From positions 1 through 48,085 of the forward strand of contig CAJXSW010000008.1 in NCBI GenBank assembly GCA_913060645.1: a stretch of DNA of 48,085 nucleotides, written 5' to 3'. A model generated the notes under the pieces. That model did no database searches. It was not told the DNA's origin and saw only the letters and a program-made list of their open reading frames with translations. Source of the stretch: an uncultured Dokdonia sp. (GTDB taxonomy: Bacteria > Bacteroidota > Bacteroidia > Flavobacteriales > Flavobacteriaceae). The position numbers and the translations under genes were made by a program. Positions 16,423-25,589 of the stretch are shown here, piece by piece (within the stretch, counting starts at the first letter, position 1; each line of letters opens with the position of its first letter).

Positions 16423-17064
16423 TTATGCAATAAGGAGTTTGATAGCTTGTATCATACCAGCAACTATAAGAACTACTCCAATAATTTTATTAAGCGTTCC
16501 TTTAAACTTTGAAAAATTTGAAGTCATATACTCGCTAGCTTTTCCATACAAATAAAGCAGTCCAAATTTACCGGCAAAAACTCCAACTAAAAAGCATAGG
16601 ATGAGTAGCCATGGAGAATTTTTATCTAAAACAACATATCTGGAGCTTATAGAAAATATAGCAGTCCAGTAAATAAACATTGGGATATTGAGTCCTCCTA
16701 GTAAGAGACCATTAATGAAACGCTTAGGTCTGCTTGATGATTCACTATCGTTTTCTGTTGTTTTTTTTATGAGAAAATAGATCCCTACTGCTATCATGAC
16801 AACTATAAAAGTGATCTGTATCCACTCATGTTTTTCAAATATGCGCTTTGCAAGAACTCCAAAAGCAAGAGCAAGCCCAGCTATTATCACCTCTCCTAGC
16901 GCAGCGCCATAGGCTAGGTGAAGTCCTTTGGTGAGGCTTTTGTCACTTGTGTATTTTACAACAGCAAGATTTGTCGCGCTAGGTGGTAACGTGGCGATTA
17001 TGGCTCCTATAAGTCCTATAGAAAGGGTAAGTATATATGCGATAATGATCATAGCAGTTGGCAA
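16423..17064 (-). CDS. LysE-family transporter, copy B
   Basis: A 213-aa membrane protein with about six helices and the motif ATLPPSATNLAVVKYTSD, equivalent to that in copy A. It is upstream of copy A on the same strand with a 45-base gap, so a tandem duplication transcribed together is likely; divergence is considerable. An alternative start is the ATG at 17052 (MIIIAYILT). The upstream 150 bases are shared with the divergent der promoter. Substrate unknown. Confidence 0.8.
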   Translation of the reverse strand: MPTAMIIIAYILTLSIGLIGAIIATLPPSATNLAVVKYTSDKSLTKGLHLAYGAALGEVIIAGLALAFGVLAKRIFEKHEWIQITFIVVMIAVGIYFLIKKTTENDSESSSRPKRFINGLLLGGLNIPMFIYWTAIFSISSRYVVLDKNSPWLLILCFLVGVFAGKFGLLYLYGKASEYMTSNFSKFKGTLNKIIGVVLIVAGMIQAIKLLIA

Positions 17065-17189
17065 AGCTACGTTATAATCATATGTATAGACAAGAGTTTA
17101 TCATATCCTTAGGATTTACGAAATTTACCTCCCAAAATGTTGGTTTAAAGAGAACAATCATTTAAATGCATAAGACTGTAGATTAACGC

Positions 17190-17197
17190 TATCTTTG
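17190..17197 (+). promoter_or_regulatory. Probable -7 box of the der promoter
   Basis: TATCTTTG matches TAnnTTTG, 19 bases upstream of the der ATG. No clear -33 element. Confidence 0.5.
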
Positions 17198-17216
17198 CAC
17201 ACCTAAAAAATTTACA

Positions 17217-18524
17217 ATGAGTACCATAGTAGCTATCGTAGGACGCCCTAATGTAGGGAAGTCTACTTTTTTTAACCGTCTAGTGCAACGTCGTGAGGCG
17301 ATTGTAGATGCCGTAAGTGGAGTGACGCGTGATCGTCATTACGGAAAAACAGACTGGAACGGTCGCGAATTTACCGTTATTGACACAGGAGGATATGTAG
17401 TAGGAAGTGATGACGTTTTTGAAGCCGAAATTGATAAGCAAGTAGAACTTGCGATAGATGAGTCTGACGCTATTATCTTTATGGTAGATGTAGAGCATGG
17501 TGTGACAGGGATGGATGAAGAGGTTGCAAAATTACTTCGTAGATCAAAAAAACCTATTTTCCTAGCTGTAAATAAAGTAGATAATAATAAAAGAGCAGCA
17601 GATGCTGTTGAGTTTTATAACCTAGGATTAGGTGATTATTATACTATTGCCGCAACAAATGGTAGTGGAACAGGAGATTTACTTGATGCTGTAGTAGAAG
17701 CACTTCCGCCAAAAGTTGAGGAAGAAGAAAAAGATGAATTACCAAGATTTGCTGTAGTAGGTCGTCCTAATGCAGGAAAATCGTCTTTCATCAACGCGCT
17801 GATAGGTGAGGATAGATATATTGTAACAGATATCGCTGGTACTACTCGTGACTCAATGGATACAAAGTACAATCGCTTTGGGTTTGAGTTCAACCTTGTA
17901 GATACAGCAGGAATACGACGTAAGGCAAAAGTAAAAGAAGATCTTGAGTTTTACTCAGTAATGAGATCTGTAAGAGCTATTGAGCACGCAGATGTGATTT
18001 TACTAGTAGTAGACGCAACAAGAGGTTTTGATGGCCAGGTTCAAAATATATTTTGGCTAGCAGAGCGTAACAGAAAAGGAATCGTGATTCTTGTAAATAA
18101 GTGGGACCTTGTAGAAAAGGAGACCAACACGATGAAGAATTTTGAAAAGCACATTAGAGAGCAAATTGAGCCTTTTACAGATGTGCCTATTGTATTTATT
18201 TCTGTGCTGGAGAAACAACGTATCTTCAAAGCAATTGAAACTGCTGTAAAAGTATATGAAAGCAAAACGAAGCGTATCAAAACTAGTGAACTTAACGAGT
18301 TCTTCTTGCCGCTAGTAGAAGCATTCCCGCCACCAGCAATTAAGGGTAAATATGTAAAGATTAAGTACTGTATGCAACTTCCTACACCACAACCACAATT
18401 TGCGTTGTTCTGTAACTTGCCACAGTATCTTAAAGAAGGTTATAGAAGATTCTTAGAAAATAAACTTCGCGCAGCTTACGACTTCTCAGGAGTGCCTATT
18501 TCTATCTATTTTAGAAAAAAATAA
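17217..18524 (+). CDS. der: Ribosome-assembly GTPase Der (EngA)
   Basis: Double-GTPase needed for 50S subunit maturation. It is 435 aa. The first G domain has GRPNVGKS (8-15), DTGG and NKVD; the second has GRPNAGKS (near 180), DTAG and NKWD. A C-terminal KH-like domain ends RAAYDFSGVPISIYFRKK, the usual Der tail. Length and start are normal. It is followed by a decayed palindrome copy and a 28-bp perfect palindrome terminator facing a small convergent gene. Confidence 0.97.
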   Translation: MSTIVAIVGRPNVGKSTFFNRLVQRREAIVDAVSGVTRDRHYGKTDWNGREFTVIDTGGYVVGSDDVFEAEIDKQVELAIDESDAIIFMVDVEHGVTGMDEEVAKLLRRSKKPIFLAVNKVDNNKRAADAVEFYNLGLGDYYTIAATNGSGTGDLLDAVVEALPPKVEEEEKDELPRFAVVGRPNAGKSSFINALIGEDRYIVTDIAGTTRDSMDTKYNRFGFEFNLVDTAGIRRKAKVKEDLEFYSVMRSVRAIEHADVILLVVDATRGFDGQVQNIFWLAERNRKGIVILVNKWDLVEKETNTMKNFEKHIREQIEPFTDVPIVFISVLEKQRIFKAIETAVKVYESKTKRIKTSELNEFFLPLVEAFPPPAIKGKYVKIKYCMQLPTPQPQFALFCNLPQYLKEGYRRFLENKLRAAYDFSGVPISIYFRKK

Positions 18525-18531
18525 TTAAAAG

Positions 18532-18551
18532 TACACTTTCGTGAAAACGAA
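18532..18551. repeat. Decayed palindrome copy after der
   Basis: Matches the 20-bp consensus at 16 of 20 positions, with the CG/CG centre changed to CG/TG. Three of the four differences are G-to-A or C-to-T transitions. Confidence 0.6.
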
Positions 18552-18561
18552 ACATAAAACA

Positions 18562-18589
18562 AAAAGCTATCAGATATCTGATAGCTTTT
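18562..18589. terminator. Bidirectional terminator between der and the 39-aa gene
   Basis: A 28-bp perfect palindrome: arms AAAAGCTATCAGAT and ATCTGATAGCTTTT. A-tract on one side and T-tract on the other suit termination in both directions. Confidence 0.8.
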
Positions 18590-18646
18590 GTTGTTTATAA
18601 TAGTTTCCTAATGGCTCTTTGCAGCCTGTAATACATCTCCCGAATA

Positions 18647-18766
18647 TTAGCCTAGTAACCCTAGAAGCCAGAAAATAATAAAGAAGATGATGATGGTGCT
18701 TATGCAACCGCCACCTAATTTTTTTGCGCCATATGCGGCAATAAGTCCTTTGATGATTTTATTCAT
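18647..18766 (-). CDS. Small 39-aa membrane protein
   Basis: A short gene found by reading the minus strand. The 39 residues start MNKIIKGLIAAYGAKKLGGG, then one cysteine, then a hydrophobic helix STIIIFFIIFWLLGLLG. The shape is a Lys-containing amphipathic N-terminus, a triple-Gly hinge and a single transmembrane helix ending in Gly. A -7 box (TAAGTTTG, 18793-18800) sits 26 bases before the ATG and a bidirectional terminator lies just past the stop, so it forms a complete small transcription unit. I recall similar short proteins annotated as hypothetical in Bacteroidota but know of no function. Confidence 0.72.
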   Translation of the reverse strand: MNKIIKGLIAAYGAKKLGGGCISTIIIFFIIFWLLGLLG

Positions 18767-18792
18767 AATAATTGGTTTAAGGGTTAGTTACA

Positions 18793-18800
18793 CAAACTTA
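18793..18800 (-). promoter_or_regulatory. Probable -7 box for the 39-aa gene
   Basis: On the minus strand this reads TAAGTTTG, a match to TAnnTTTG at a suitable distance from the ATG at 18766. Confidence 0.5.
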
Positions 18801-18955
18801 CACTTCTCTATTTCTAGTATGAGTTAATAATCTGTTATGAGTTCAGATGTCAAAGAGAATAACTTGTTAAATATTTACTAAATTTTAACTGTCAGCATAT
18901 CATTTGGAAGTAAACATTGTTTATTTGATAGACATCAATCAATCAACCGTTTATA

Positions 18956-21736
18956 ATGCGAATTAATCAACTAGTACTCCTTGCGATAGGGTTATGCTTA
19001 TCTGTAGCTATGCAGGCGCAAAACTTTTCAATTACTGGAACTCTTAAAGATAAAGATTCAAAGCAAACCTTAGAGGCTGCCACAGTTTTCTTAGAGACTG
19101 TTAAGGATAGCACACTCATTACTTATACCATTACAAATCAAGATGGGTTCTTTCAACTCGAAGGTCGAGCGCAAGAGAATAATGCACGTGTGAACATCTC
19201 TTTTTTAGGTTATGAGAACTTCACAAAAAATGTAGATTTAAGTACGGGTGATATTACGCTTGGAGATATAGAAGTAGCACCTTCTACAAACACCTTGGGC
19301 GAAGTCGTTGTAAAAAGTAGAGCTCCAGTAACGGTAAAAAAAGACACGCTAGAATTTAATGTTTCTTCTTTTAAAACTAAGAAAGATGCAAATATAGAAG
19401 ACTTGCTTAAGGAGCTGCCAGGCGTTGAGGTAGACGAGAGCGGAAAGATTTTAGTAAATGGTAAGGAAGTAAATAAAATTCTGGTTAATGGGAAGCCGTT
19501 CTTTGGTGATGACCCTACGATTGCTACGCGCAACCTTACTAAAGAGATTGTAGAGAAAATACAAGTAGTAGATACTAAGACAGATGATGAGGCCTTCGCT
19601 GGCGAAGATGGTGATCAAGAAAGTAAGACTATCAACCTCACCATCTCCGAAGAAAAGAATAAAGGAGTCTTTGGTAGAGTGGCTGCTGGTGGCGGTACAG
19701 ATAATCGTTTTGAATATGCAGGTATTGTAAATGCCTTTGATAACGAGCGACGCATCAGTGTGCTTGCTGGTGGTAACAATATCAACTCGGCTGGGTTTAG
19801 TTTTGGAGAGATAAGAAAAATGTTTGGAGGAGGAAGAAGTGTCTACTTCAACGGCAACGGAAGTTTCGGTATTGACGGTCGAAGCTTTGGTGGCGGACAA
19901 GGAATTGTAAACAGCCGTAGTGTAGGGGCAAATTACACAGATGAGTATGCAAAAGGATTTGATGCCAATATGGATTATTTCTACTCGGCGGCAAATTCTT
20001 TTGATGAGACACGTGTAGAGCGAGAGAATATTTTACCAGACAGACGGTTTTTTACAAACAGTGATTCTCGTAATGACTCAAACTCAGATAACCATAGTAT
20101 TAATACCACTATCAATATTAAAAAGGATTCTACACTACTCATTAATATCAAGCCCAAATTCTCTTTTGCAAATAGTGAGACGCGCTTCCGCCGTACAGAG
20201 GAGTCACTTAATGAAGACGGTGAGAGAATCAATGAGTCGGCAACTAATAATTTTGTAACAGACGAAGGGAAGAATTTTGAAAACACCTTAAGTGTTACCA
20301 AGAAATGGGGAGACAAAGGAGCTTATGTGAGAGCACGTGTACAAAACGAAATCAATAGACAAGAGAGTGAAGACTTTATAGTGTCAAACACAGAGATATT
20401 TGGCGATAACCCATCAGTAATTAATCGTAATCAGTTTACAGATGGAGAGACTAAACTTGACGGTTATAATCTCAACCTCACTTATAGAGTTCCTTTAGTT
20501 GCTAAAAAGCTCTTTCTTGATGTAGATTTTGGTCACCGTAGCGATACTAGAAAACGCAAGCGAAGCACCTTTGACTTTGATGAGGTAGCACAGCAGTATA
20601 GCATCCTCAATCAAGAGCTAAGTACAGACTTTGAAGGTCGCAATTCACGCACGACTCCCAAACTGGGACTTAATCTTGATGGAGAGAAACTCAATGTGAA
20701 CGTGAGTGCAGGATACGTATTTCGCACCTTAGAGAATAACGACAACTTGCGCCCAGAATTAGACATCAAGCAAAATTTTGAAGCACTAGAACTTGATACG
20801 TATGTGAATTACAGGTTTAGCCCTAAAGCATCTATGTATGCAAGTTTAGGTAAGAGCAATAGACCTCCAGAAGTCACGCAACTTAACCCGTTTGTAGATG
20901 TTTCAGATCCACTTAATATTGTAGAGGGTAATCCTAACCTAGCTCCAGCAAATGATTATAATTTTTACGGAGGATTTAATAATTATGACTTTCAAAAAGG
21001 AGGCGGATGGTATGTTAATGGAAATGGAAGATTTACAAACGATGCTATTGTACGTAAAACTAGCATAGATGACAATCTAGTAAGTCGCACTACCTATGTA
21101 AATGTAAATGGGAATTATAGCGTAGGAGCAGGAGGAGGTTATAATAAAAATGTAAAAATAGATTCCTTGCGTAGTATAAAATATGGAGGAGGTATTTATA
21201 CAAACTTTGGGCGTAATGTAAATTTTAACAACGAAGTGCAATACGCTAGTAAAACGAGATCTCTAACGCCGCGTGTAAATTTTACATACACTTGGAAAAA
21301 TCTGTTTGAAGTTAAACCTAGCTATAATATCTCTATTTCAAAAACTCAGTTTGGTCTAGACGCTTTTGAAGATCAAGATTTCATATCTCATAATGTTTCA
21401 TTGGGAACGGCTTTGTTTGTTCCCAAAAATTGGGAATGGCGCAATGATATTAACTATAATTACAACCCAAACATTGCATCAGATTTTCAGCGAAGTGCAG
21501 TGTTTTGGAACTCGACACTTGCTTATTCATTTGCCAAAGAGCGCGCTATCGCAACCTTGAAAGTGTATGATGTACTAGATCAAAATACAAACGCAAGGCG
21601 TACTGCAAATGCAAACTTTATACAAGATGTGCAGAGCACCGTATTAGAGCAATACTTTATGCTTAGCCTAAGTTGGAAGTTCAATACGCTAGGAAAAAAA
21701 GGAGAAACAAATGATGGTGGGGTATTTTTCTTTTAA
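18956..21736 (+). CDS. Outer-membrane beta-barrel protein, TonB-receptor-like (OMP_b-brl_3 type)
   Basis: A 926-aa outer-membrane protein. A signal peptide (AIGLCLSVAMQAQ) is followed by a carboxypeptidase-regulatory-like beta-sandwich domain (NFSITGTLKDKDSKQTLEAATVFLET, residues about 23-105, given as two motifs: SITGTLKDKDS and LEAATVFLE). Then come LGEVVVKSRAP and a plug-like domain with LLKELPGVEVDESG. The rest is a large barrel rich in Asn/Gly/Tyr, ending WKFNTLGKKG...FFF. This architecture is common in Bacteroidota and is usually SusD-independent. The substrate is unknown, and no metal-binding or vitamin clue is present nearby. Confidence 0.85.
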   Translation: MRINQLVLLAIGLCLSVAMQAQNFSITGTLKDKDSKQTLEAATVFLETVKDSTLITYTITNQDGFFQLEGRAQENNARVNISFLGYENFTKNVDLSTGDITLGDIEVAPSTNTLGEVVVKSRAPVTVKKDTLEFNVSSFKTKKDANIEDLLKELPGVEVDESGKILVNGKEVNKILVNGKPFFGDDPTIATRNLTKEIVEKIQVVDTKTDDEAFAGEDGDQESKTINLTISEEKNKGVFGRVAAGGGTDNRFEYAGIVNAFDNERRISVLAGGNNINSAGFSFGEIRKMFGGGRSVYFNGNGSFGIDGRSFGGGQGIVNSRSVGANYTDEYAKGFDANMDYFYSAANSFDETRVERENILPDRRFFTNSDSRNDSNSDNHSINTTINIKKDSTLLINIKPKFSFANSETRFRRTEESLNEDGERINESATNNFVTDEGKNFENTLSVTKKWGDKGAYVRARVQNEINRQESEDFIVSNTEIFGDNPSVINRNQFTDGETKLDGYNLNLTYRVPLVAKKLFLDVDFGHRSDTRKRKRSTFDFDEVAQQYSILNQELSTDFEGRNSRTTPKLGLNLDGEKLNVNVSAGYVFRTLENNDNLRPELDIKQNFEALELDTYVNYRFSPKASMYASLGKSNRPPEVTQLNPFVDVSDPLNIVEGNPNLAPANDYNFYGGFNNYDFQKGGGWYVNGNGRFTNDAIVRKTSIDDNLVSRTTYVNVNGNYSVGAGGGYNKNVKIDSLRSIKYGGGIYTNFGRNVNFNNEVQYASKTRSLTPRVNFTYTWKNLFEVKPSYNISISKTQFGLDAFEDQDFISHNVSLGTALFVPKNWEWRNDINYNYNPNIASDFQRSAVFWNSTLAYSFAKERAIATLKVYDVLDQNTNARRTANANFIQDVQSTVLEQYFMLSLSWKFNTLGKKGETNDGGVFFF

Positions 21737-21752
21737 CGCTTTCGCGAAAGCG
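21737..21752. repeat. Dispersed palindrome copy 7 (abuts a stop codon)
   Basis: Perfect 16-mer starting at the base directly after the TAA of the preceding barrel gene, without a following T run. Confidence 0.92.
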
Positions 21753-21818
21753 TACCTCAACAAAACACTCATTTCTTAATTAAAAACCTTATTTTTCTGA
21801 GCTCAAAGAGAACCCACA

Positions 21819-22736
21819 ATGCGAGCATTAGTCATTTCAGGAGGAGGAAGTAAAGGCGCTTTTGGCGGAGGCGTAGCCCAATACCTTATGCAAGAAATGG
21901 GTAAGGATTATGATATGCTGGTGGGAACTTCTACAGGCAGTTTGCTAGTGCCACATCTTGCACTTCAAAACATCGAAAAGATAAAAGAAGTGTATACTTC
22001 TGTTAATCAGAATGCCATTTTTAATGTATGTCCATTTGTAATTAAAAAAGATAAATGGGGAGAGCAAACCATCGCTATTGATCACTGGAGTGTACTGCGT
22101 AATTTTCTTAAAGGCTCTAAGACTTTTGGAGAAAGTAAAAAGTTGAGAAAACTTATAGAAAAAACCTTTACAAGGGAAAATTATAAACAACTACAAGATA
22201 GTGGCAAAGAAGTGCTAGTCACTGTTTCAAATCTCTCACTTCATAAAACGGAGTATAAATCTAGTAAAGAAGAAACTTACGAAGATTTTTGTGACTGGGT
22301 ATGGATGTCGTGTAATTACATCCCTTTTATGAGTCTTGCGTCAAAAAACGGATGTGAGTATGCAGATGGTGGTTTTGGCGCGCTAGTACCTATTAAGGAA
22401 GCCGTAGAGCGCGGTGCAACAGAGGTCGATGTAATCATACTTGAAACAGAAGTTACTTATTACAATAACCTCCCTTCTACTAATGTTTTTTCTCTGCTTA
22501 GTAACCTTCATGGTTTCATGATGGACCGTATCGAGAAGCAAAACATCACCATAGGTAAGTATGCAGCCAATCAAAAAGAGGCAATAATTAACTTCTATTA
22601 TACGCCTACAGTACTCACCACAAATTCATTGATTTTTAACAAAGAAAAGATGAAAATATGGTGGCAAAGTGGCTTTGACTATGCCAAGTATAAAAACGAA
22701 GAACTCAACGAGATTAAGGTGGATGATGAGGGGTAA
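21819..22736 (+). CDS. Patatin-like phospholipase
   Basis: A 305-aa protein with the patatin Ser/Asp dyad: oxyanion-hole GGGSKG at 8-13, nucleophile elbow GTSTG at 36-40 (Ser38), and DGG at 183-185 (Asp183) in CEYADGGFGALVP. No signal peptide, so a cytosolic or membrane-associated lipid acyl hydrolase is expected. It stands between the barrel gene and the convergent AsmA-like gene and has no evident operon partner. Family assignment is firm; substrate and role are not. Confidence 0.9.
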   Translation: MRALVISGGGSKGAFGGGVAQYLMQEMGKDYDMLVGTSTGSLLVPHLALQNIEKIKEVYTSVNQNAIFNVCPFVIKKDKWGEQTIAIDHWSVLRNFLKGSKTFGESKKLRKLIEKTFTRENYKQLQDSGKEVLVTVSNLSLHKTEYKSSKEETYEDFCDWVWMSCNYIPFMSLASKNGCEYADGGFGALVPIKEAVERGATEVDVIILETEVTYYNNLPSTNVFSLLSNLHGFMMDRIEKQNITIGKYAANQKEAIINFYYTPTVLTTNSLIFNKEKMKIWWQSGFDYAKYKNEELNEIKVDDEG

Positions 22737-22740
22737 TACC

Positions 22741-22758
22741 CTGCTTTTGCTAAAGCAG
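22741..22758. repeat. Variant palindrome in the patatin/AsmA convergent gap
   Basis: CTGCTTTTGCTAAAGCAG is an 18-base dyad differing from the inner 14-mer GCTTTCGCGAAAGC at two bases. It could be a decayed copy or an unrelated terminator-like hairpin. Confidence 0.4.
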
Positions 22759-22798
22759 AGAATTAATATGTCACATCATAACTCGTATTGCTACATCA

Positions 22799-25480
22799 TT
22801 AATTAACCGTATCCTTCACCGTTTCTTTAGTTGTTTTCTTCTTCCCAAAGAGACCACCTAATATTCCCGTTGCGACATCTTTAATAGCATCTTCAGCTTT
22901 AGGCTTGGTAGTGCTATTTTGAGGGGTTTGTGTGTCAGTAGTTGTGCTATCTGTCGCAGTAGTGTTTGGCGTTGTTTTGTTTCCGCCTAAAAGCCCTCCT
23001 AATACATCAGTAAGTTTATCTTCTACTTTGTCTTTTGCTCGTTGCTTTTGGATTTCTATTATCTGGTTAGTAAGTGCAGTTGTAGCTGCCTTTAGATTAA
23101 GATCTACCTTAGGTGCAGTAAAATTTCCCGAAAGGGAAACAGGGACATCTATATGGATATTCTCTTTTTCGGCATCTGTAAGTTTTGAAAGTAATCCGCT
23201 CACATCACCTCCTAGGTATTTTGCAGGGAGATCGAGGTTGAGGGTGTAGTTCATCTCGTTTGTAAAGCTATGTCCACCGCTTACCTGCACATTAATTCCT
23301 TTTACGTCAAAATCAAATGGCTTTACAGCCACCTGGCCATCATTAAATGTAAGACTGGTTTTGAGCTTGTCTAATTTAAGGTCGTCAAGGTTTATAAAAT
23401 CAAGTTTTTGCGATAGGAGATTAAGAAGCGGCATCTTATCTGCATCTACATCTGCAGTCAAAATTTCGGCAAATGCATCTCCAGAAATGGTGCTAAGTAT
23501 AGGGCTAAAATTATCATCAAGCTGTCCCTGTAATTGTATTTTAGTATTGAGCGCCCCTTGTAGTGCTTTTGCAATAGGAGCAAGTCCTTGCAGCATATCT
23601 AGCTCCTTAAATGAACGGTCTATATCTATACTGCTCAAATCTACAGTCATATTAAAAGTAGGAGCACCATCACGTGTGGTGACAGAGCCAGAGAGCCCCG
23701 CTGCACCACCAAAAATGCCAGAGTTAAGATTGCTTAATGATGCCTGCTCATTTGCAATAGTCACACTTCCTTTAGTATTGCTAAGTTCAAGGCCATCATA
23801 AATCACCTTTGTAGCATTAAAGTTTACAGAGGCATCAAGAAAGTCTGGAATTTTTATTGCTGTGTCGCTTGAGCTCTTGCTCGCTTGGGTAGTGCCAGAT
23901 GTGGTTGTTGTGCTAGTCGCAAAATCATCAAGGTTAAACACCTTTGAGGTAACATCAAAACGACCTATTAAATCCTCTTTAGACATTACAAATGGGATGA
24001 GGTTCTCAATAGATCCCGTTGCGTTTATATCTGAAGTTCCACTTGTTGCGGCAAATGAGTTAAGTGTGATATTGCCTGTTTTAAAACTTACAGCTGCATT
24101 TTGTATAGCAATGGGATTAGGTAGTTCCGGAGTGCTGTAAGTGAAGTTACTAAGCGTAGCATTACCAGTGCTTTTTATATTTTGATACAGCTGCTTCTCA
24201 ACAGAGTTCATATCAAAACTCGTCATCACATCTGCAACAAGTCTCCCTTGTAGTGGTTGGTCTAGATTAAGTGGGTAGACTTTGTCAATGTTACCCAAAT
24301 CTAGCGCACCATCTAGGTCTAGATTTACTAGCATATTACCCATCAAATTCTTGAGCGTTCCCTTTGCAGTAAAGGTGTCTTGGTCAATTTTAAAACTTAA
24401 GTCGTTTATCTCAATATAAGTAAGTTCTGTGATGCCTGTATCATTTTTAATCTTTACATCTATATTGATGTTGTTCATTCTTTTAGGCAGGTCTGGATAC
24501 TTAAAAGAAGCATTGTTAGACACAATCTCAATATCAAGATTTGGGATGTTAGTCTCCGTTGTTTTTCCTTTAATAATTCCGCTTACTCGAAAATCTCCAC
24601 TCGTCTCCACGCCGTCGATATTTGCTCTATATTCCTTAGGGATGAGGGCTAGAAAGTTCTTAAAATCTGATGAAGGCGTTTTAAACGATAAGTCCATAAG
24701 ATTACCATCCTCTAGAAGCTGTATGAAGCCATTAAACTCTAGTGGGAGTTCGTTTATTTTGGCTAGGTTTTCTTTAAAAGTATACTTCTGCTTTTCTAGC
24801 TCCATTTGGATTACAGCTTCTAGGTCGAGCTCGTGTCCGTCTAGATAATGCGTACCACCATAATCAAAAGATACTACAGCGTGGGTATTTGTATCTAGCG
24901 CACTCTCAATAGCCGAAAAATCTCCAGAACCAGTATGGTTTACCTCCGTAAGTTCTAGGTGGGTTTGTGTAGAGCGATCGTCATAAATTATTTTTGAGTC
25001 TATAAGACTGTACTCTTGTAAGTTAAAAACAAACGGTTCTGAGTTTTCCTCACTATCAGTTTCTGTAGTTGCTGTTTCTTTTACAATATCATAATTTGCA
25101 TTGCCTAAAGAATCTACTTGTACGTGTATGTTTGCTTCCAGAAGTGATAATGCATCAATAGCAATAGGCTCATCTGTTGTGTTTTTGAAGAGTTGAGTAA
25201 CACCCATCTCAATGCGTAATTCTTTACCACTAGCAAGTGTGTCACCGGCAAACGGTGCGTTGTTAATTACCGTAAAGTCGTTTACTATAACCGTAGCGTC
25301 AGGAAAACTCCTAAATAGGCTTAGGTCGAGAGAAGACCACTCTATCTGTGCATTTAAATTTTTATTAATGGTCTTCTTGAGTAAGTCTTCTAGTTTTCCT
25401 CTAAAAAGGAAAGGTGATGCTGCAAGCAGTATCACAATAACGAGAAGTATAATACCTGTAATTTTTAATGCTTTTTTCAT
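22799..25480 (-). CDS. AsmA-family inner-membrane-anchored protein
   Basis: An 893-aa protein. The N-terminal helix (ALKITGIILLVIVILLAASPFLF) is followed by the AsmA start pattern: GKLEDLLKKTINKNLNAQIEW, split by family as LKKTINKNLNA and WSSLDLSLFRSFPDATV. The long periplasmic body is all-beta, and a low-complexity Thr/Gln/Lys-rich tail carries two 'GGLLGG/GGLFGKKK' segments. AsmA proteins are bridge-like candidates for phospholipid transport between membranes. I chose the ATG at 25480 (MKKALKITG). An upstream ATG at 25585 would translate a palindrome copy and lacks family similarity. Confidence 0.82.
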   Translation of the reverse strand: MKKALKITGIILLVIVILLAASPFLFRGKLEDLLKKTINKNLNAQIEWSSLDLSLFRSFPDATVIVNDFTVINNAPFAGDTLASGKELRIEMGVTQLFKNTTDEPIAIDALSLLEANIHVQVDSLGNANYDIVKETATTETDSEENSEPFVFNLQEYSLIDSKIIYDDRSTQTHLELTEVNHTGSGDFSAIESALDTNTHAVVSFDYGGTHYLDGHELDLEAVIQMELEKQKYTFKENLAKINELPLEFNGFIQLLEDGNLMDLSFKTPSSDFKNFLALIPKEYRANIDGVETSGDFRVSGIIKGKTTETNIPNLDIEIVSNNASFKYPDLPKRMNNINIDVKIKNDTGITELTYIEINDLSFKIDQDTFTAKGTLKNLMGNMLVNLDLDGALDLGNIDKVYPLNLDQPLQGRLVADVMTSFDMNSVEKQLYQNIKSTGNATLSNFTYSTPELPNPIAIQNAAVSFKTGNITLNSFAATSGTSDINATGSIENLIPFVMSKEDLIGRFDVTSKVFNLDDFATSTTTTSGTTQASKSSSDTAIKIPDFLDASVNFNATKVIYDGLELSNTKGSVTIANEQASLSNLNSGIFGGAAGLSGSVTTRDGAPTFNMTVDLSSIDIDRSFKELDMLQGLAPIAKALQGALNTKIQLQGQLDDNFSPILSTISGDAFAEILTADVDADKMPLLNLLSQKLDFINLDDLKLDKLKTSLTFNDGQVAVKPFDFDVKGINVQVSGGHSFTNEMNYTLNLDLPAKYLGGDVSGLLSKLTDAEKENIHIDVPVSLSGNFTAPKVDLNLKAATTALTNQIIEIQKQRAKDKVEDKLTDVLGGLLGGNKTTPNTTATDSTTTDTQTPQNSTTKPKAEDAIKDVATGILGGLFGKKKTTKETVKDTVN

Positions 25481-25547
25481 AATATGAGTTATCTCTTTCG
25501 AGTAGGATTTACATCCTTTTTTATTGTAATATTTTTTGTTTTTAGTA

Positions 25548-25563
25548 CGCTTTTGCGAAAGCG
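25548..25563. repeat. Dispersed palindrome, one-mismatch copy
   Basis: Matches the full 20-bp consensus (25546-25565) except for one C-to-T change in the centre (TTTTGCGAAA). It lies between yhhQ and the AsmA-like gene. Confidence 0.85.
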
Positions 25564-25589
25564 TATCTGTAATTCTTATAAACAACCTC

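Noticed and set aside
23361-23801. Long reading frames antisense to the AsmA-like gene and others
   Set aside because: They mirror the codon pattern of the real gene on the other strand, lack recognisable motifs, and have no promoter or start context.
25481-25585. Extended N-terminus of the AsmA-like protein
   Set aside because: It would translate a palindrome copy and a non-family stretch before the membrane anchor; the ATG at 25480 gives the expected N-terminus.
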